A stretch of DNA of 64,000 bases from Doris montereyensis (GCA_037039925.1 JAXRKP010000080.1:1-64000); one strand, 5' to 3'. Counted from the stretch's first letter, positions 11,062-22,162 are shown. Made by a program: numbers and translations. Notes: a model not told the origin generated them from the sequence alone.

Positions 11062-13560
11062 AAATTCAAAGTAGACATTTTGGCCATTACAGAAACAAAG
11101 AAAAAACGGACAAGGAATAGAAAATGTAGGATTGAATTATATTTTTAATCTTCTCAGAGTAGATGTCAAAGATAGAGCTAGAGCAGGAGTAGGGCCTCTA
11201 GTGCATAAAAGAAATGAAAAACTACTAGAAAGTTGGAAATTTATAAGCCCACGGCTATAAAAGGTAAAAATTAAGCCAAAAGGAAGAGAAATTAAATAAT
11301 TAACAGCTTATGGACGAAATGAAGACGTCACTAAAGAAGAAAAAGATACCTTCCAAAACAATTACAAATAACTGCAGAGAATCTTAAATCCAAACAGGAA
11401 CTAATGCTTTTAGGAGATCTAAAACGCTGGAGTAGGCAACAATATAGAAATGTCAGAAGAAATAGGTAAAGAAGGAGGGACAACAACTTCTCCAAATGAG
11501 AGACTAATAGATTTTTGCCTAAAGAATAACATGAAAATAGCCAACACCTTTTTTTCCTCATAAAGATATCCACAAAAACACAAGAGTAAATGAAGACAGG
11601 TGTGAAAAATCAATCATAGACTACATTCATAAGCAGCTCCCTTTTACAGTACATTGGAAGCAAGAGTAAACAGAGGAAAGAGACGAAAGCTGTTAAACTC
11701 AAAATAAAAGGAATAAAAATCAAGTCAATAGTAAAACAGAACATACCAATCTAGGATAAAAGATTTTGCGAAAAGGCAGATGGATCTGAATGATAACACA
11801 ATAGAAGAACAGTGGCAAATGTATAAAAACACTCCTCACTTGTACTGAAGAGGTTTGTGGGAGGAAACAAATTAAAGGAGAAAAGAAAAGAACAGCATGG
11901 TGGAATGAGAATGTCAAAACTAAGATCAAAGAAAAGAAGGATGCCTGGAAGAAATACTTGCAAACAAAGAGGCCAGATGACAGGATAGATTACATGAATA
12001 AAGAAGTATTGCCAAAGAGGAAGTGAGGTAAGCAAAACAGGAACGGTGGGAAGAATTTGGACAAAGATTTCAAGAAAGCTATCAATGAAATCAAAAGCTG
12101 TTCTGGGGGCAATGAAGAGCATGAAAAAACCAAAGCATGTTCAATACAGCAAATTAAGAACGACGAAGGAGAAATAGTGAAATAATGGAAACATGGAGAA
12201 AGTATTTTCAACAATTACTATATTATAATCCCTCCAGAACATATATGAATCAAGGCATAAAGATCAATTAGTAAGAGTAACAAGGAAGCCAGAGGAGACA
12301 ACTGAAGATGTAGATAAAAGCCCCAAGAGCAGATCAAGTTTATCCACAAACGATTAAAAATCAAGGCAGAAAGGCAGACAAATTACTACAACTTACTACA
12401 AGCACTATATACCAATAAGCATGGTCCAAACAGGTGCCAGACAACTGGCAAAAGGAACGGTAGTACCAACACATAAGAAAGGATCAACTAGGGAATGCTC
12501 AAACTATAGAGGGATATCACTACATAGCGTACCAGGAAAAGTATATGCCTGGATACTGGAAATGAGACTAAGAAAAAGAGTAGAGGATCAAATTGAAGGA
12601 CATCAGAGTGGATTTAGACCAGGATGAAGTGTGCAAGACCATATATTGAAAATTAAATTTAATAATTTAAAAATTGCTTGAGAGAAACATTGACTTGCAC
12701 CTGTGTATAGACTTAAAAAGGCATTTGATACTGTGAGGAAGGACGAACTATGGCATTCCTTAAAGAAAAACATGTAGAGCAAAATTTAATAGAAACCATT
12801 AAATGTTTTTACAATAAACCAATGCAGTGAAAGTAGCTGGAAACATATCTGCAGAACTTGATGTAGATATAAGACCTAGACAGGGTTGTATCTTAAATCC
12901 TCTTTTGTTTATCACATTTATGGATTCAATCGCAAAGGCATCCTCAAAAAATTAAGAAAATGAAATACACTTTATGTGGAAGCTCAATGCATTCATTTGC
13001 CGATGATTAAGTTCTGTTTGGAAAATCAGAAAGTGACAGTCGAATATCAACATTATGAACAATGAATTAAATAAAGAGGAATGAGAGTAAATATGCAAAG
13101 AAAACCAAAACTAGGGAAGCCAAAACACAAAATCTTAAATTGGGCAGGGAGAATTGAGAACAAGTTCACAGCTACAATTACCTACGAGTAATGATTAACT
13201 CAGAGGGAAACTAAGAGAAGAAATCAGTCAGAATCTAAAAGGCAAGTGCAATATATAACCATCTAGGAAAGGCATTTTGTAGGTAAACAAGAATTGTCAA
13301 CAAAAACCAACATGACAGTATACACAACACAGTTTATCGTCCTACTCTCCTCTATGGCAGCGAAACCTTGACCTCAGACAGTAGAGAATACAGTAGTACA
13401 GGCAGCTGAAATATATCTAAGAAGAGTAGTAGGGAAAACTAAAAGAGACAAAATCAGAAACAGAACAATAAGAGATCAAACCAAAGCAGATGGCATGATG
13501 GTTTTGCATGTAAACAGAATGAAGACAATAGAAATAAATATAATGCTGCCAAGATAATTT
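11062..13560 (+). mobile_element. LINE family 2, copy 1 (5' part), APE-type non-LTR retrotransposon
   Basis: A degraded LINE starting inside the endonuclease (ITETKKK near 11090, then SIIDYIH near 11615). The RT follows with GSTRECSNYRGISLHSVPGK (12482-12541), QSGFRPG (near 12605), KKAFDTVR (near 12715), RQGCILNPLLF (near 12880) and FADD (near 13000). The thumb region has YRPTLLYGSET (near 13330). It is about 80-90% similar by eye to the copy at 37030-39480 and breaks off at 13560 in the middle of the C-terminal region, at a TTAA. The 3' end continues at 16192. Clade is uncertain (RTE/I/jockey-like). Confidence 0.85.
12421..12627 (+). CDS. LINE family 2 RT fingers segment
   Basis: This open segment covers RT motifs 1-2 of the LINE: PTHKKGSTRECSNYRGISL followed by RLRKRVEDQIEGHQSGFRPG. 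It is the longest clean reading of this RT in copy 1. Equivalent residues recur in copy 2 near 38090-38300. It is a fragment of a dead polyprotein, not an independent gene. Confidence 0.8.
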   Translation: MVQTGARQLAKGTVVPTHKKGSTRECSNYRGISLHSVPGKVYAWILEMRLRKRVEDQIEGHQSGFRPG

Positions 13561-13563
13561 TAA

Positions 13564-14071
13564 CTCTTTAAGACCCACTTTATTTTTACGTTTAGCCCAA
13601 ATTAATTTCAGGTACAGAAAACGGATTTGGAAGTAGGTACAGAAAAAGCAGAATAAGATTGAAGATTGAAATAGAAAGCATGTAATGTTATGTATCAAAT
13701 GAAAGATAAATTATGGACAAACAATTACACACACAAATAAATAATTTTGTCTTTATGTTTTTCAAGATATGTGTGTTTATATGTGTTATGTAATTGTGCG
13801 TTCACAAAAATATGAAATGAAAATTTACAATAACCTTCAAAGGAAAAATAGAAGTAAGCCTTTGAGATAATAGACTTCTATATCCAGTGAAAGTATGCAC
13901 AATAAAGTTGCCTGGTCCAAATTTCAAGTAAATCCATTGAGAATTAGAGGAGTTGTGAGGGGTACAGCTAATCCACGATTGTCATTTTCCGAAAGAATGG
14001 TCAGGAATAACAATAAACAACATTGTTTACAAAGTTTAGGCTATTTACACATGATTGTTCTACTATTCAAT
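13564..14071. other. 3' flank of piggyBac, noncoding
   Basis: Sequence between the TTAA at 13560 and the transposase stop. It begins CTCTTTAAGACCC, a CCCTTT-like start that would suit a piggyBac terminal repeat. I found no clear matching inverted copy at the other end. The rest is AT-rich and noncoding. Confidence 0.4.
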
Positions 14072-15929
14072 TTAGTGTCTATGCATGGTTGCATGGTACT
14101 CCACAAAACAACCTTTGGGGTGCAGGTGGGGTTGACCAGGACATCCAAGACATACAAAATTGGTCCGTTTTCTGTTCTGTGGAGTGCTACAGACAACATA
14201 ACGGGTGTCTTTCTCGACGTAGGAAACTAGGTGCATATTCCCAGGAAATCTTCCTATGGGACTAGCACTACTAGCAGCTGGTTGCCTGCCTCTAGCCCGC
14301 TTTGCATCTTCATCAGGCATTTTTAGCTCTACAGCTCTCATTTCAAGCTGCTCGATCAAAGTGTCCTTGAAATCTTGAAATGAGGTGTAGCGTGAGTTTT
14401 CAGCTCTTGTCAGCCTGTACAAGATGTAAGCATTGGTTTGGGCTACTTCCAAAATCAGTGAAAAACTTTTTTCCACCATTTTTTTGTCTTTCGTTGGTAG
14501 GTGCCATAATAGGAGACCATTTGATCGATCCTGTCGCAGCCATTCATATGTCGAATATTTCTCGATCATGGATGGCTTCGAGATCGGCTCTCTTCTCCTG
14601 TTCAGTTGTTCGATCACAGTCGTATCGGATCGTGTGGAGACAGCCATGCATGCCTTTTTGGCTTTCTTGTCTCTCCATGCCACTGCCAGTATAGACTTGT
14701 CCTCAGTCATATAATAACGGCTCTCCTGTTTTGCCAGTTTCACCGTTTTCATGTCCTGAGGGAAATTTCTCGATTCGACTGCACAGTGCCCGTGTAATAA
14801 TACGAGTTCATCTTCAAGTAATTGATGAGATTGTACGTTGTATAGAAGCGATCAGCGTAGATGTGATGCCCTTTTTCAAGAGGTTGTAACAAGGTTTGAA
14901 AGACCTTGATGGCACTTTCACTGTTTTGATCAAGTTCTGGATCATATGAGGTCTCGAAGTAAATTAGAGTATTTACAACGTAACCCGTTGTGCTGTCGCA
15001 GAGGCCAAATGTCTTGACGTGGTACTTATGAGGCTTGAAGCATTGTACGTTTTGTACTTGAACCTCCCTTCCATCCAATAATCATCTCATCCAAAGAAAG
15101 CTCTTGAAAGGGATAAAACATGACTGAAAATTTGAAACCAACTGTTCCACAAAGGGTTCAATTTTGCCTTTGAAACAGCGTGCGGTTCACAGCAATGAAG
15201 CATGGTTGAGTGAATGGCTGCAAATCTGTTTCGAGAAAACATATCTTGGTACCACTGTATTTTTTTATGCTTTCTCTGACTCCAGTAGTCACGGTACTTT
15301 GGTCTTTTCTCCATTCCGATTGCAAGGAGGACGGCAAAATAGATATGAATTTCTGAGATGGTCACATCTCTCCACGTGCCGTACACAGAATGTTTCCGAG
15401 CAGGTGTATTCAGTCTCACCTTCTCACGTGCGAAAGCATTTATGCTTTCAACAAGCCCCTCTATCACAGTATGTGACAGAAGAGTTGAATAGCAGTCTAA
15501 GGGCGTAGACTCTGGTGACAAATTAGCTTGAACTCCAGGTATGCGAGATGGAGCAAAGCGAAAATTGTTGGTAGTTTCTTCAGAATCACCAGTGACACGA
15601 TTCCATACTTCCATCTCTACAGTCCTAGATCTAGAAATATTGTTTTTCCTAGGCCTTCCTCTCGTAGTACTTGGTCGACTGGGGCCTGGAATTGGTTGGG
15701 GACCAGATGCAGGCTCAGTCAGGTCACTCAAATCAACATCACTATCACCTCCGTTGTCACTACTAGATCTACTACTACTACTGGCTCTAGATCTACTTTC
15801 ACTTTTGCTATCTTCGTCAAAACTATCATCGCATAAGGGTTCATTATCGCCATCACTTTCATCTAACCACTGATGCAAAAGTCTATTTGCTTCAGCAGCA
15901 GTAATCCGTCTAGGTCTATTGCTAGCCAT
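14072..15929 (-). CDS. piggyBac transposase, frame broken by a few indels
   Basis: Starts at the ATG at 15929 with an acidic, Ser-rich N-terminal region and reads into the transposase fold: TVIEGLVESINAFAREK, then VYGTWRDVTISEIHIYFAVL. The catalytic aspartates are readable: the first in ELSLDEMIIGWKG near 15085, the second in HHIYADRFYTTYN near 14860, the third in MNGCDRIDQM near 14540. Each needs a frame change, near 15090, 14755 and 14550. The C-terminus has the Cys-rich element typical of piggyBac (VCSTPQNRKRTNFVCLGCPG then HPKGC) and ends at 14072. About 590 residues is the normal size. The codons are otherwise clean, so this is a young copy, broken either by recent indels or by sequencing errors. 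Confidence 0.88.
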
Positions 15930-16191
15930 GATTCAATATTGACGAGCACGAAGTCACAAATTCTCACTTCCACGATCACGACAAAGCGGTGTGTTTCAAA
16001 TCAAATTATGTGGGTAAAATTGTAATAAATACCAATACAAAGACCCCTCTAGGAGAGATTGACTACTTCTGGATCCGTAGTTATGATTTAGATTCGGTTT
16101 TCTTCTCTAGTCTTTCTCTTATTCGTGTATTTACTAGTGAATTCGATCGGCCGCTGATGGCGGTTTGGACACAATGGAAAATTCATTTTAA

Positions 16192-16345
16192 AAGACATCT
16201 CAGTGGGATAAAGATATAAAAGAGGCATTGAAGCATTTGAAGAAAACAGAAAACAGGACAGGACAACCTGGAGAGAGATCATCTTCATCTGAATCATACA
16301 ACCGAAAGGTAGAAATGGGAACTGATAAAGAAAGAAAGATTATTG
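16192..16345 (+). mobile_element. LINE family 2, copy 1 (3' end after piggyBac)
   Basis: Contains ATATAAAAGAGGCATTGAAG and later the GGTAGAAATGGGAACTGATA tail with AAAGAAAG, matching the last 150 bp of copy 2 (39285-39445). It continues where copy 1 stopped at 13560, with about 20 bp missing. Confidence 0.8.
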
Positions 16346-18545
16346 ATGCCTTGATTTATCACACACATTTTATGACAGGTATAAATTGGTGTTTAAATGT
16401 ACTGATTGCTTGTTCCCTTTTGGTTTTTTTTGTTTCTTTGGGTTGTCTTTGATCATCTTGAAAACAGATTAGAATACAAACGAAAATAATGATTTGGTTC
16501 ATTTCAACTTTTGTAAACAAGTGACAGCGAAAAGGTAGATCAATCAATAATTATCATTCTCAGAACAAACCTCTAACTATACACGCAATCTCAACAGCCA
16601 ATCACCCATGGTTTGTAAACATTAACCCAAGAAAATTTTCATGCAAATGGCTCGGGGAAGCAGACTTTTATAATTCACTGGCACAGGAAGCGCGAGGCCC
16701 TATATTTAGGCGAGACACCTAGGCTTGAATGGAGATTTCACTCTTTACATGGTTTTGACGTAGTTTGACCTTTGAGTTCATAGTTAAATAACAGCCAATG
16801 AGATTACAATTTATTATAAGCTAGTGGCTTTCCGATAGCCTCGTTATCATTCATCAAAGTGACGTTTTCCCATTCAACACGCTTTGTGAGAGGTCTGCGT
16901 TGATTATACGGTTATCGCTGCTAATGTTTAGTCCTTAGTTTAAGTTTCTCTTGTTGCAATAACATCTCAATATGACCCTTTATTAAATTCTTTCAACTTA
17001 GAAAATGAATGTTTTATAGGTCTTTTATCATCTGTAAACGTGAACTCCTTGTTCAAACTAAGTCTAAATCCTAGCTTCCTGCACACTCATTTTTTCATGC
17101 AAATGGCTCGGGCAACCCTCACTGTAAGAAGGTCACTTCAGGTAACACCGCGAGCTCTACTTGGGTTAAGCCCTGCCCTTACACCCTTTTAACTTTAATT
17201 TAGTTAAGTCTCATTTAGAGAGTATCACCTATCATCGATCGTAGTCTACTCAATTTGATTGAATGAATTCTCCACTCACTGTCGCAGCCAATCATATCGC
17301 ATTCTGGGTCGATCGATAAATTTGCGATCCACATAATGTCTGGACAGACAGCCTTTGATCGTCGAGAAATTAGACTAGGACACTAGGAGTGGGTTAGACA
17401 GTGTAGGCCAGACATGACATAAGACTGTCTGACATGTTTGTCTGGGTAAATGTTCGGACAGACAACAAATCTAGACACGGAAGTAGACACATTTGCCATA
17501 GTCTAAGCCACTTTACTATACAGAGCCTTAGAGGTGTTCGGATTATGGATTATCGAGGAGTGACTCAGACTGTAATATGTACTGAATGATTCATCGTTTT
17601 TTAAATTTTAAAAAGTTAACTCTGAAAGATACTTTAAATGTCTAGCTAGATCTAGACCTAGATAGATGTAGTCTAGATCTAGAATCTAGATCTAACAGAA
17701 AGAGAGAACTTGAGACAAGGTCCTGTAATTTACAGTGTAAAGCTAGAAGATCGCCTTGCTTGAGATCATGAAGAGTTTATCTCGATCTAATTTAGATCTC
17801 GATCTAATTTAGATCTCGATCTAATCTAATAGAGCTACATTTACAAGGTATACCATGGTGATTTTGTGATTTGTTCTGTCATCACGGAAAAGTATTAGTT
17901 CCAGATCTATAATAGATTTTACGTCTCTATCTAATCGAGAGGCGACAGCCAGAGCTAGCAGTTAACAGACCACGAGCTACGAGGCGATGAGTCTCGATGG
18001 AGGCTCGGAGGAGTAAAAAAATTAAATTGTTGGTCCTACAGATCTAGCAGACGGCAGGCCAAGGGGAGATTACTAATAATTTATTTTTTAAAACTAGACA
18101 GTGTTCCATGAGTGAGTTCCCAGTTGCCAATTGCCATTCAGCCACTCAGAGGCTTTGTACTATTGTGTAGCTGAAAGGTTACGGTAGGGTAGTGTTGTGA
18201 TAATAAATTATATCCAATCGGTGAGCCTGCACTTGTGTGGGGATATGAACTATAAATAAATCCATCTTTGTCTTTTATTGTTAAGGAAGTGAAATGTCGA
18301 AAAAGGAACTCCCATATCCAGATAGATCAATGATTTGAGTAAATCTATATTTTAGCTGACATCCTACCGATGAGATGAACTATTTATCATCCTAACAGTT
18401 TGGTATTACGAATATTTTAGGCCTGCGGGGTAGGAAGTTATTAATTATAATGTTCTGGTAATAAAACGCACCTTACAATGCACAAAGTAGATTATCGGCG
18501 TGGAAATTGAACGCATAATATGAGAAAGTCCATATCCCTTTCAAA
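16346..18545. other. Noncoding region with small repeats
   Basis: No coding region recognised. It holds two copies of CATGCAAATGGCTCGGG (16640 and 17096), AGATCTAG-rich patches near 17645-17695, and three tandem copies of a 17-bp unit TCTCGATCTAATTTAGA near 17778-17828. A GACAGAC-rich stretch lies near 17340-17470. Confidence 0.5.
16640..17112 (+). repeat. Pair of identical 17-bp words containing the octamer ATGCAAAT
   Basis: CATGCAAATGGCTCGGG occurs at 16640-16656 and 17096-17112, each preceded by a run of T. ATGCAAAT is the POU/octamer site found in histone H2B and snRNA promoters. No transcript is visible beside either copy, so a regulatory role is only a possibility. Confidence 0.5.
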
Positions 18546-18547
18546 GT

Positions 18548-18682
18548 TGTGTGGTTGGCGGGTGCTACTGGTGCGTCTTTCTTCTCTCTTTTCACTGTTG
18601 TATTTTTATTTAATGTTGCTGTTTCCTCTTAATAAATCCACATTGCGATCATCACATGATATGGTGGACATGTAAATTGCTA
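18548..18682 (+). repeat. Dispersed ~130-bp repeat, copy A
   Basis: Begins near GGTTGGCGGGTGCTACTGG, has a T/C-rich middle, and ends CTTAATAAATCCACATTGCGA then ATATGGTGGACATGTAAA. Same layout as copies at 40245, 48090, 49670 and 60755 (minus). Confidence 0.6.
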
Positions 18683-18689
18683 TAAATCA

Positions 18690-19040
18690 AAGCCATTTCC
18701 TCAGATTGATAATGGTAGATCTCTATATTATAGGGAGATCCACTAGCCTATAATATATCTAAATAAAGGAACACAAGAAATTGAAAGTTTGTTTTATCCT
18801 TGTTGGTTGTTGTTTTGTTTTTTGTGGGGTTTCTTTTGTTGACTGTTTTACAGTCTGCAGTGCCGACAGAATAAGAACATAAAAAGTAGATAGTAATGAT
18901 GAAGCCTAAAAAGGGGAACAAGACAGGAATTGGAATGGACATAGACCATAACAATTCGGACTGCAACCCTCTTTCCCCGACAAGAACAAGATAATGAAGA
19001 AAGTGAAAGTGAAATGATGAAGTACAATAATAGTTCGTTG
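18690..19040. other. Noncoding
   Basis: AT-rich DNA. A 143-residue open frame runs on the minus strand at 18748-19179, but it has no recognisable motif and overlaps the direct repeats that follow. Confidence 0.4.
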
Positions 19041-19044
19041 TGAC

Positions 19045-19250
19045 AGGCCCAACATTGGGCACCAATGGGTTAGAATAGGCTATGTACATTCTGATACCCC
19101 AATGTGAGTGCCTCACGCTTTTTGTTGAGTCCCACGTTGGGTACCAATATGAATTGTGATAGAATAGTATTAAGTACATTATGTGGCCCCAATTGAGTGC
19201 CTCGCACTGTAGAATCTTCGAGCCCCACGATGTGATAGTTGGGCGTCAAT
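19045..19250 (+). repeat. Direct repeats with CCCACGTTGGG-type core
   Basis: CCCAACATTGGGCACCAAT (19049) and CCCACGTTGGGTACCAAT (near 19130) are each followed about 50-60 bp later by CCCCAATGTGAGTGCCTCACG or CCCCAATTGAGTGCCTCGCAC. A third, weaker core lies near 19223. They may be the remains of a terminal repeat, but no retroelement body is visible. Confidence 0.6.
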
Positions 19251-19254
19251 CTAG

Positions 19255-20290
19255 ATTTATATAATTCCTTCTCTGCTTCGTCTTTGACTTCTTTCCTTCT
19301 TTGTAAATCTAGATTTTAGATCTAGTTGTATATTGTTTCTTTGTTACTTCTTTTTTCCCCACAGGTTTTTATAATGTTACATTTTACACGACGTTTTGTA
19401 GACGTTTCCTTGTTCACTTCTTTTGTTGTGCCGATGTTGTTGTTTGGGTACATACATCTCTTATTTTTACGTTTACGTATTATGCGTCTGTCGTCAGTAT
19501 ATTATTTTTATTGCATTGTTATTGTTATTTTTATTGTTGTTATTATTATCATCATCATCATTATTATCAAACTGTTCATTCTTTGTTGTATTGTGCATCC
19601 TTTGGCTTCGTTATAATTTCACTGGAACCGTCGCTTATTCGTTGTTTGTTGTTCTTTTGATGCTCTACTAACTACTTTACTCTGGGTAAGCATAAGTACA
19701 GCACCTTGTGCTGCTTCTCCCTTATGCATAGCTTGACAGTTTTAGTAGTTAGTGTTATAAGTACATCCGTCTTCTTCTGTAATTAATGTGGTCGCCTGAA
19801 CATTTTTGCGAGAAATGAAGACGGTGACGATGGCTGAGCACTAAAAGTATAGTAGCTTAATAAAAGAACTAAAAAAATAATATAAAAATACATAATTAAG
19901 CATAAGTAGAAGGCATTAGTACAAGGATAAGGAAGACGACTGATAATACCTTAGTTAATAGTAGATTATAATATCATCAAAACTATGGTCGTGACAGGTA
20001 TTGATAAAACTAAAAGAAGAGTACGAGTTGAAGGAGAAAGCCGACGAATGCGCATCAGCGGCAGGCAGATTAATACTAATATAATTACTATGGTAATACT
20101 AATAGTAATAATACTAATAATTAGTAATACGAATAGCATCCATGATAAATGAGTGACGACGACAGCATGCACACTATCGTCAGGTGGGGAGAAGAAGAAA
20201 AAGAAAACAAAAAATCTAAAAAAGAAGAGGGGTGAAGCGAATGGAGAGGTTTGTCAAAGCCACATCAAGAGATTCAATCAAAAAGGGATA
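19255..20290. other. Noncoding
   Basis: AT-rich with short (ATT)n/(ATC)n patches near 19500-19570. An imperfect hairpin at 19690-19727 pairs GCATAAG with CTTATGC around an inner AGCAC/GTGCT. No gene recognised. Confidence 0.45.
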
Positions 20291-20295
20291 TGGCC

Positions 20296-20311
20296 TGTCC
20301 TAAAAAGAACA
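20296..20311 (-). terminator. Decayed histone 3' stem-loop of the H2A copy
   Basis: On the minus strand TGTTCTTTTTAGGACA lies about 48 nt after the H2A stop. This is the same spacing as the intact H4 stem-loop. It keeps a 6-bp stem (one G-T pair) and a 4-nt T loop, but the metazoan GGCCCT...AGGGCC stem has changed. Confidence 0.55.
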
Positions 20312-20359
20312 TTAGTAATAGACCAGTGAAGGCCCGGGTCGATAGTGGACAGGAACTAT

Positions 20360-20707
20360 TCAGTTCTTGCCAGCTGACTTCTGTGTCTTCTTGGGCAAGA
20401 GAACGGCCAAGATCTGGAAATACCTATACTGAGATTTCCTAGGCCTAGATGGTAGGCAGGACACCGCATTGAGCGATGGTGACACCCGACAGAAGCTTGT
20501 TCGTCGTTAACGGATGGCCAGCTTCAAATGACATGGGATAATTCTGGTTTTCTTGTTATCACGGGCAGCATTGCCAGCCAACTCGAGGACCTCAGCAGTC
20601 AAGTATTCGAGAACTGCTGCCAAGTAATCGGGGGCACCGGCACTGACACGCTCGACATAGTTGCCTTTCCTCAAGAGACGGTGAATACGGCCTACTGGGA
20701 GTGACAT
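20360..20707 (-). pseudogene. Histone H2A pseudogene, N-terminus lost
   Basis: Minus strand. Reads [20 protein letters not shown] and then [20 protein letters not shown] followed by [21 protein letters not shown], the histone-fold core of H2A. One frame later come LLSGVTIAQ and the end VLLPKKTQKSAGKN plus stop, the normal H2A C-terminus. Between LPTI and VLLPKK an extra ~37 bp is inserted, with GGAAAT...ATTTCC inverted ends. The first ~25 residues are replaced by SINE sequence, whose ATG happens to be in frame. Substitutions at nearly invariant positions (Cys in IIPCHL, Val and Asp changes) support a real pseudogene. H2A would package DNA with H2B in the nucleosome. Neighbours H4 and H3 are on the same strand. 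Confidence 0.85.
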
Positions 20708-20874
20708 TTTTTTATCATCCGTCTCCGATGGGACTAGGGTCGATCCATCTGCCTGGACCAGGAGGTAAAGTTTGCTCGAAAAGATTAGAGAAAATTTTCA
20801 ATCGTGGGCGGGGCTCCAACCCACTACGTTTTGATTAAGAGGCCGACAACTTGCCTCTGGACTACCGAGTCCTC
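20708..20874 (-). mobile_element. tRNA-derived SINE fragment joined to H2A
   Basis: Minus strand: the head GGACTCGGTAGTCCAGAGG has an A-box-like stretch, CTCTTAATC resembles a tRNA-Lys anticodon loop, and GGGTTGGAGCCCC is a B box. The body CTAGTCCCATCGGAGACGGA then ATAAAAA matches the SINE at 56695-57055 (CTAGTCCCATTGGAGACGGA). It stops right at the H2A core. Confidence 0.72.
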
Positions 20875-21006
20875 AATTTATCACAATCACTCATAATTAC
20901 AAAAATAATGTAGTTAACATTAACAACAACCACGTGGAACGAAAGCATCAATGCTAACAAGGGGCAACGTCATGCATGTGACAAGCGTCAAACGTGATTA
21001 AATGTT

Positions 21007-21022
21007 GGCCCTGAAAAGGGCC
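21007..21022 (-). terminator. Histone mRNA 3' stem-loop (H4)
   Basis: On the minus strand GGCCCTTTTCAGGGCC forms a perfect 6-bp stem with a TTTC loop, the canonical replication-dependent histone 3' end bound by SLBP. It lies 48 nt past the H4 stop. Confidence 0.93.
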
Positions 21023-21069
21023 ATCGTAAGGTTGATGTTAAAGCGAATACCGGTACTCTAGCGGACGAT

Positions 21070-21374
21070 CTAACCGCCGAATCCGTATAGAGGGCGACCC
21101 TGGCGTTTAAGGGCGTAGACCACATCCATAGCTAGCAGTGACATTCTTCCTCTTGGCATGCTCAGTGTAAGTGACGGCATCCCTAATTACGTTCTCAAGG
21201 AAGACTTTGAGCACACCACGTAGATGAGACCAGAGATACGCTTCACACCACTACGGCGAGCGAGACGGCGGATGGCAGGCTTGGTGATACCCTGTATATT
21301 ATCACACATGACTTTTCGGTGACGCTTGGCGCCCCTTTGCCCAGACCTTTTCTTCCCTTTCCTCTTCCAGACAT
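21070..21374 (-). pseudogene. Histone H4 pseudogene
   Basis: Starts [15 protein letters not shown], then shifts frame to [20 protein letters not shown] and [17 protein letters not shown]. About 9 nt are lost before [20 protein letters not shown] and AKRK. A 4-nt insertion precedes [19 protein letters not shown] and the stop at 21070. Length is 305 nt against the usual 312. Several indels and changes at near-invariant sites (for example LRDN to MCDN) mark it as a dead copy, although its 3' stem-loop is intact. H4 pairs with H3 in the nucleosome core. Confidence 0.9.
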
Positions 21375-21375
21375 G

Positions 21376-22162
21376 TTTTTTTTTTTTTGTCGTTTTTTTT
21401 TTTTTTATGGCTGTCTCCTTGAAATTCTGTTCAAAAGGAGCTTATTTCTGATTTTTCAATTTATTTATTTTTACATAAATTTCAATAGATTGTTCTCTTA
21501 TTTGTTCGTTCTTCTATTCTTTTCCTTTTTTTTCATTCTTAATTTATTTCATTCTTGAGATAGTGTATTTTCAAATGTACATGTTTCAACGCTTTTTGCT
21601 CTTTTTTTTTTGAATAGTAAAAATAAAAACATTTATACAGGACAATGAAATTGTAAATTTGAGTACAGGCAAAGCAATTGACTTGCAGATACAAAAGGTA
21701 CATGAATAGTGGGAAGGGGGATCATGAAAGGATATGGTATTTGTTATGCGCAATTCTGAGGCCAGAAAAAGCACAATAAATAAATATAAGAATGAGTACA
21801 ATTTATGATTTTCAATTGCCATATGTCTACACTGTATTATTTAAGTACGAAATTAGTTTCAGTTGTATGAAAAAGACATGTTGACAGTGTTCAGTTACAA
21901 AAGTGACCGAAGTACCGCAGGCACAGGGCATACGCTGATTATGGCGGCAGTTATCTCTCCTCATTGATCGGTGGCTTTCGTGTCCTTGCTGTGTGTTGAC
22001 TGGTTGATTTCGTCGAATCATCCTGGTTCGTGCGAGACGCCACCCGCAGGGACTGTGTAAATTGTAGTTGTAACCGTCACTGCTGCTACTATTGCTATCA
22101 TTATCATATTCCATAATGGCATGTATAATAATACTAATATTATTATATTATGCATATGTTTG
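21376..22162. other. Noncoding spacer between H4 and H3 copies
   Basis: T-rich next to the H4 start, then AT-rich DNA. I see no further histone sequence, and no H2B or H1 anywhere nearby. Confidence 0.5.

Larger units (their letters stand above)
13560..16191 (-). mobile_element. piggyBac DNA transposon inserted in LINE family 2 copy 1
   Basis: A minus-strand piggyBac transposase (14072-15929) lies between two halves of one LINE. The left LINE half stops at a TTAA (13560-13563) and the right half resumes just after another TTAA (16188-16191), which fits the TTAA target-site duplication of this superfamily. Terminal inverted repeats could not be confirmed by eye, so exact ends are provisional. 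Confidence 0.75.

Noticed and set aside
11331..12214. Several minus-strand hydrophobic frames
   Set aside because: They are antisense to the A-rich plus-strand LINE.
13397..13698. Minus-strand frame as a gene
   Set aside because: It is antisense to the LINE family 2 C-terminal region.
18748..19179. 143-residue minus-strand frame
   Set aside because: It overlaps direct repeats and shows no protein-like motif.
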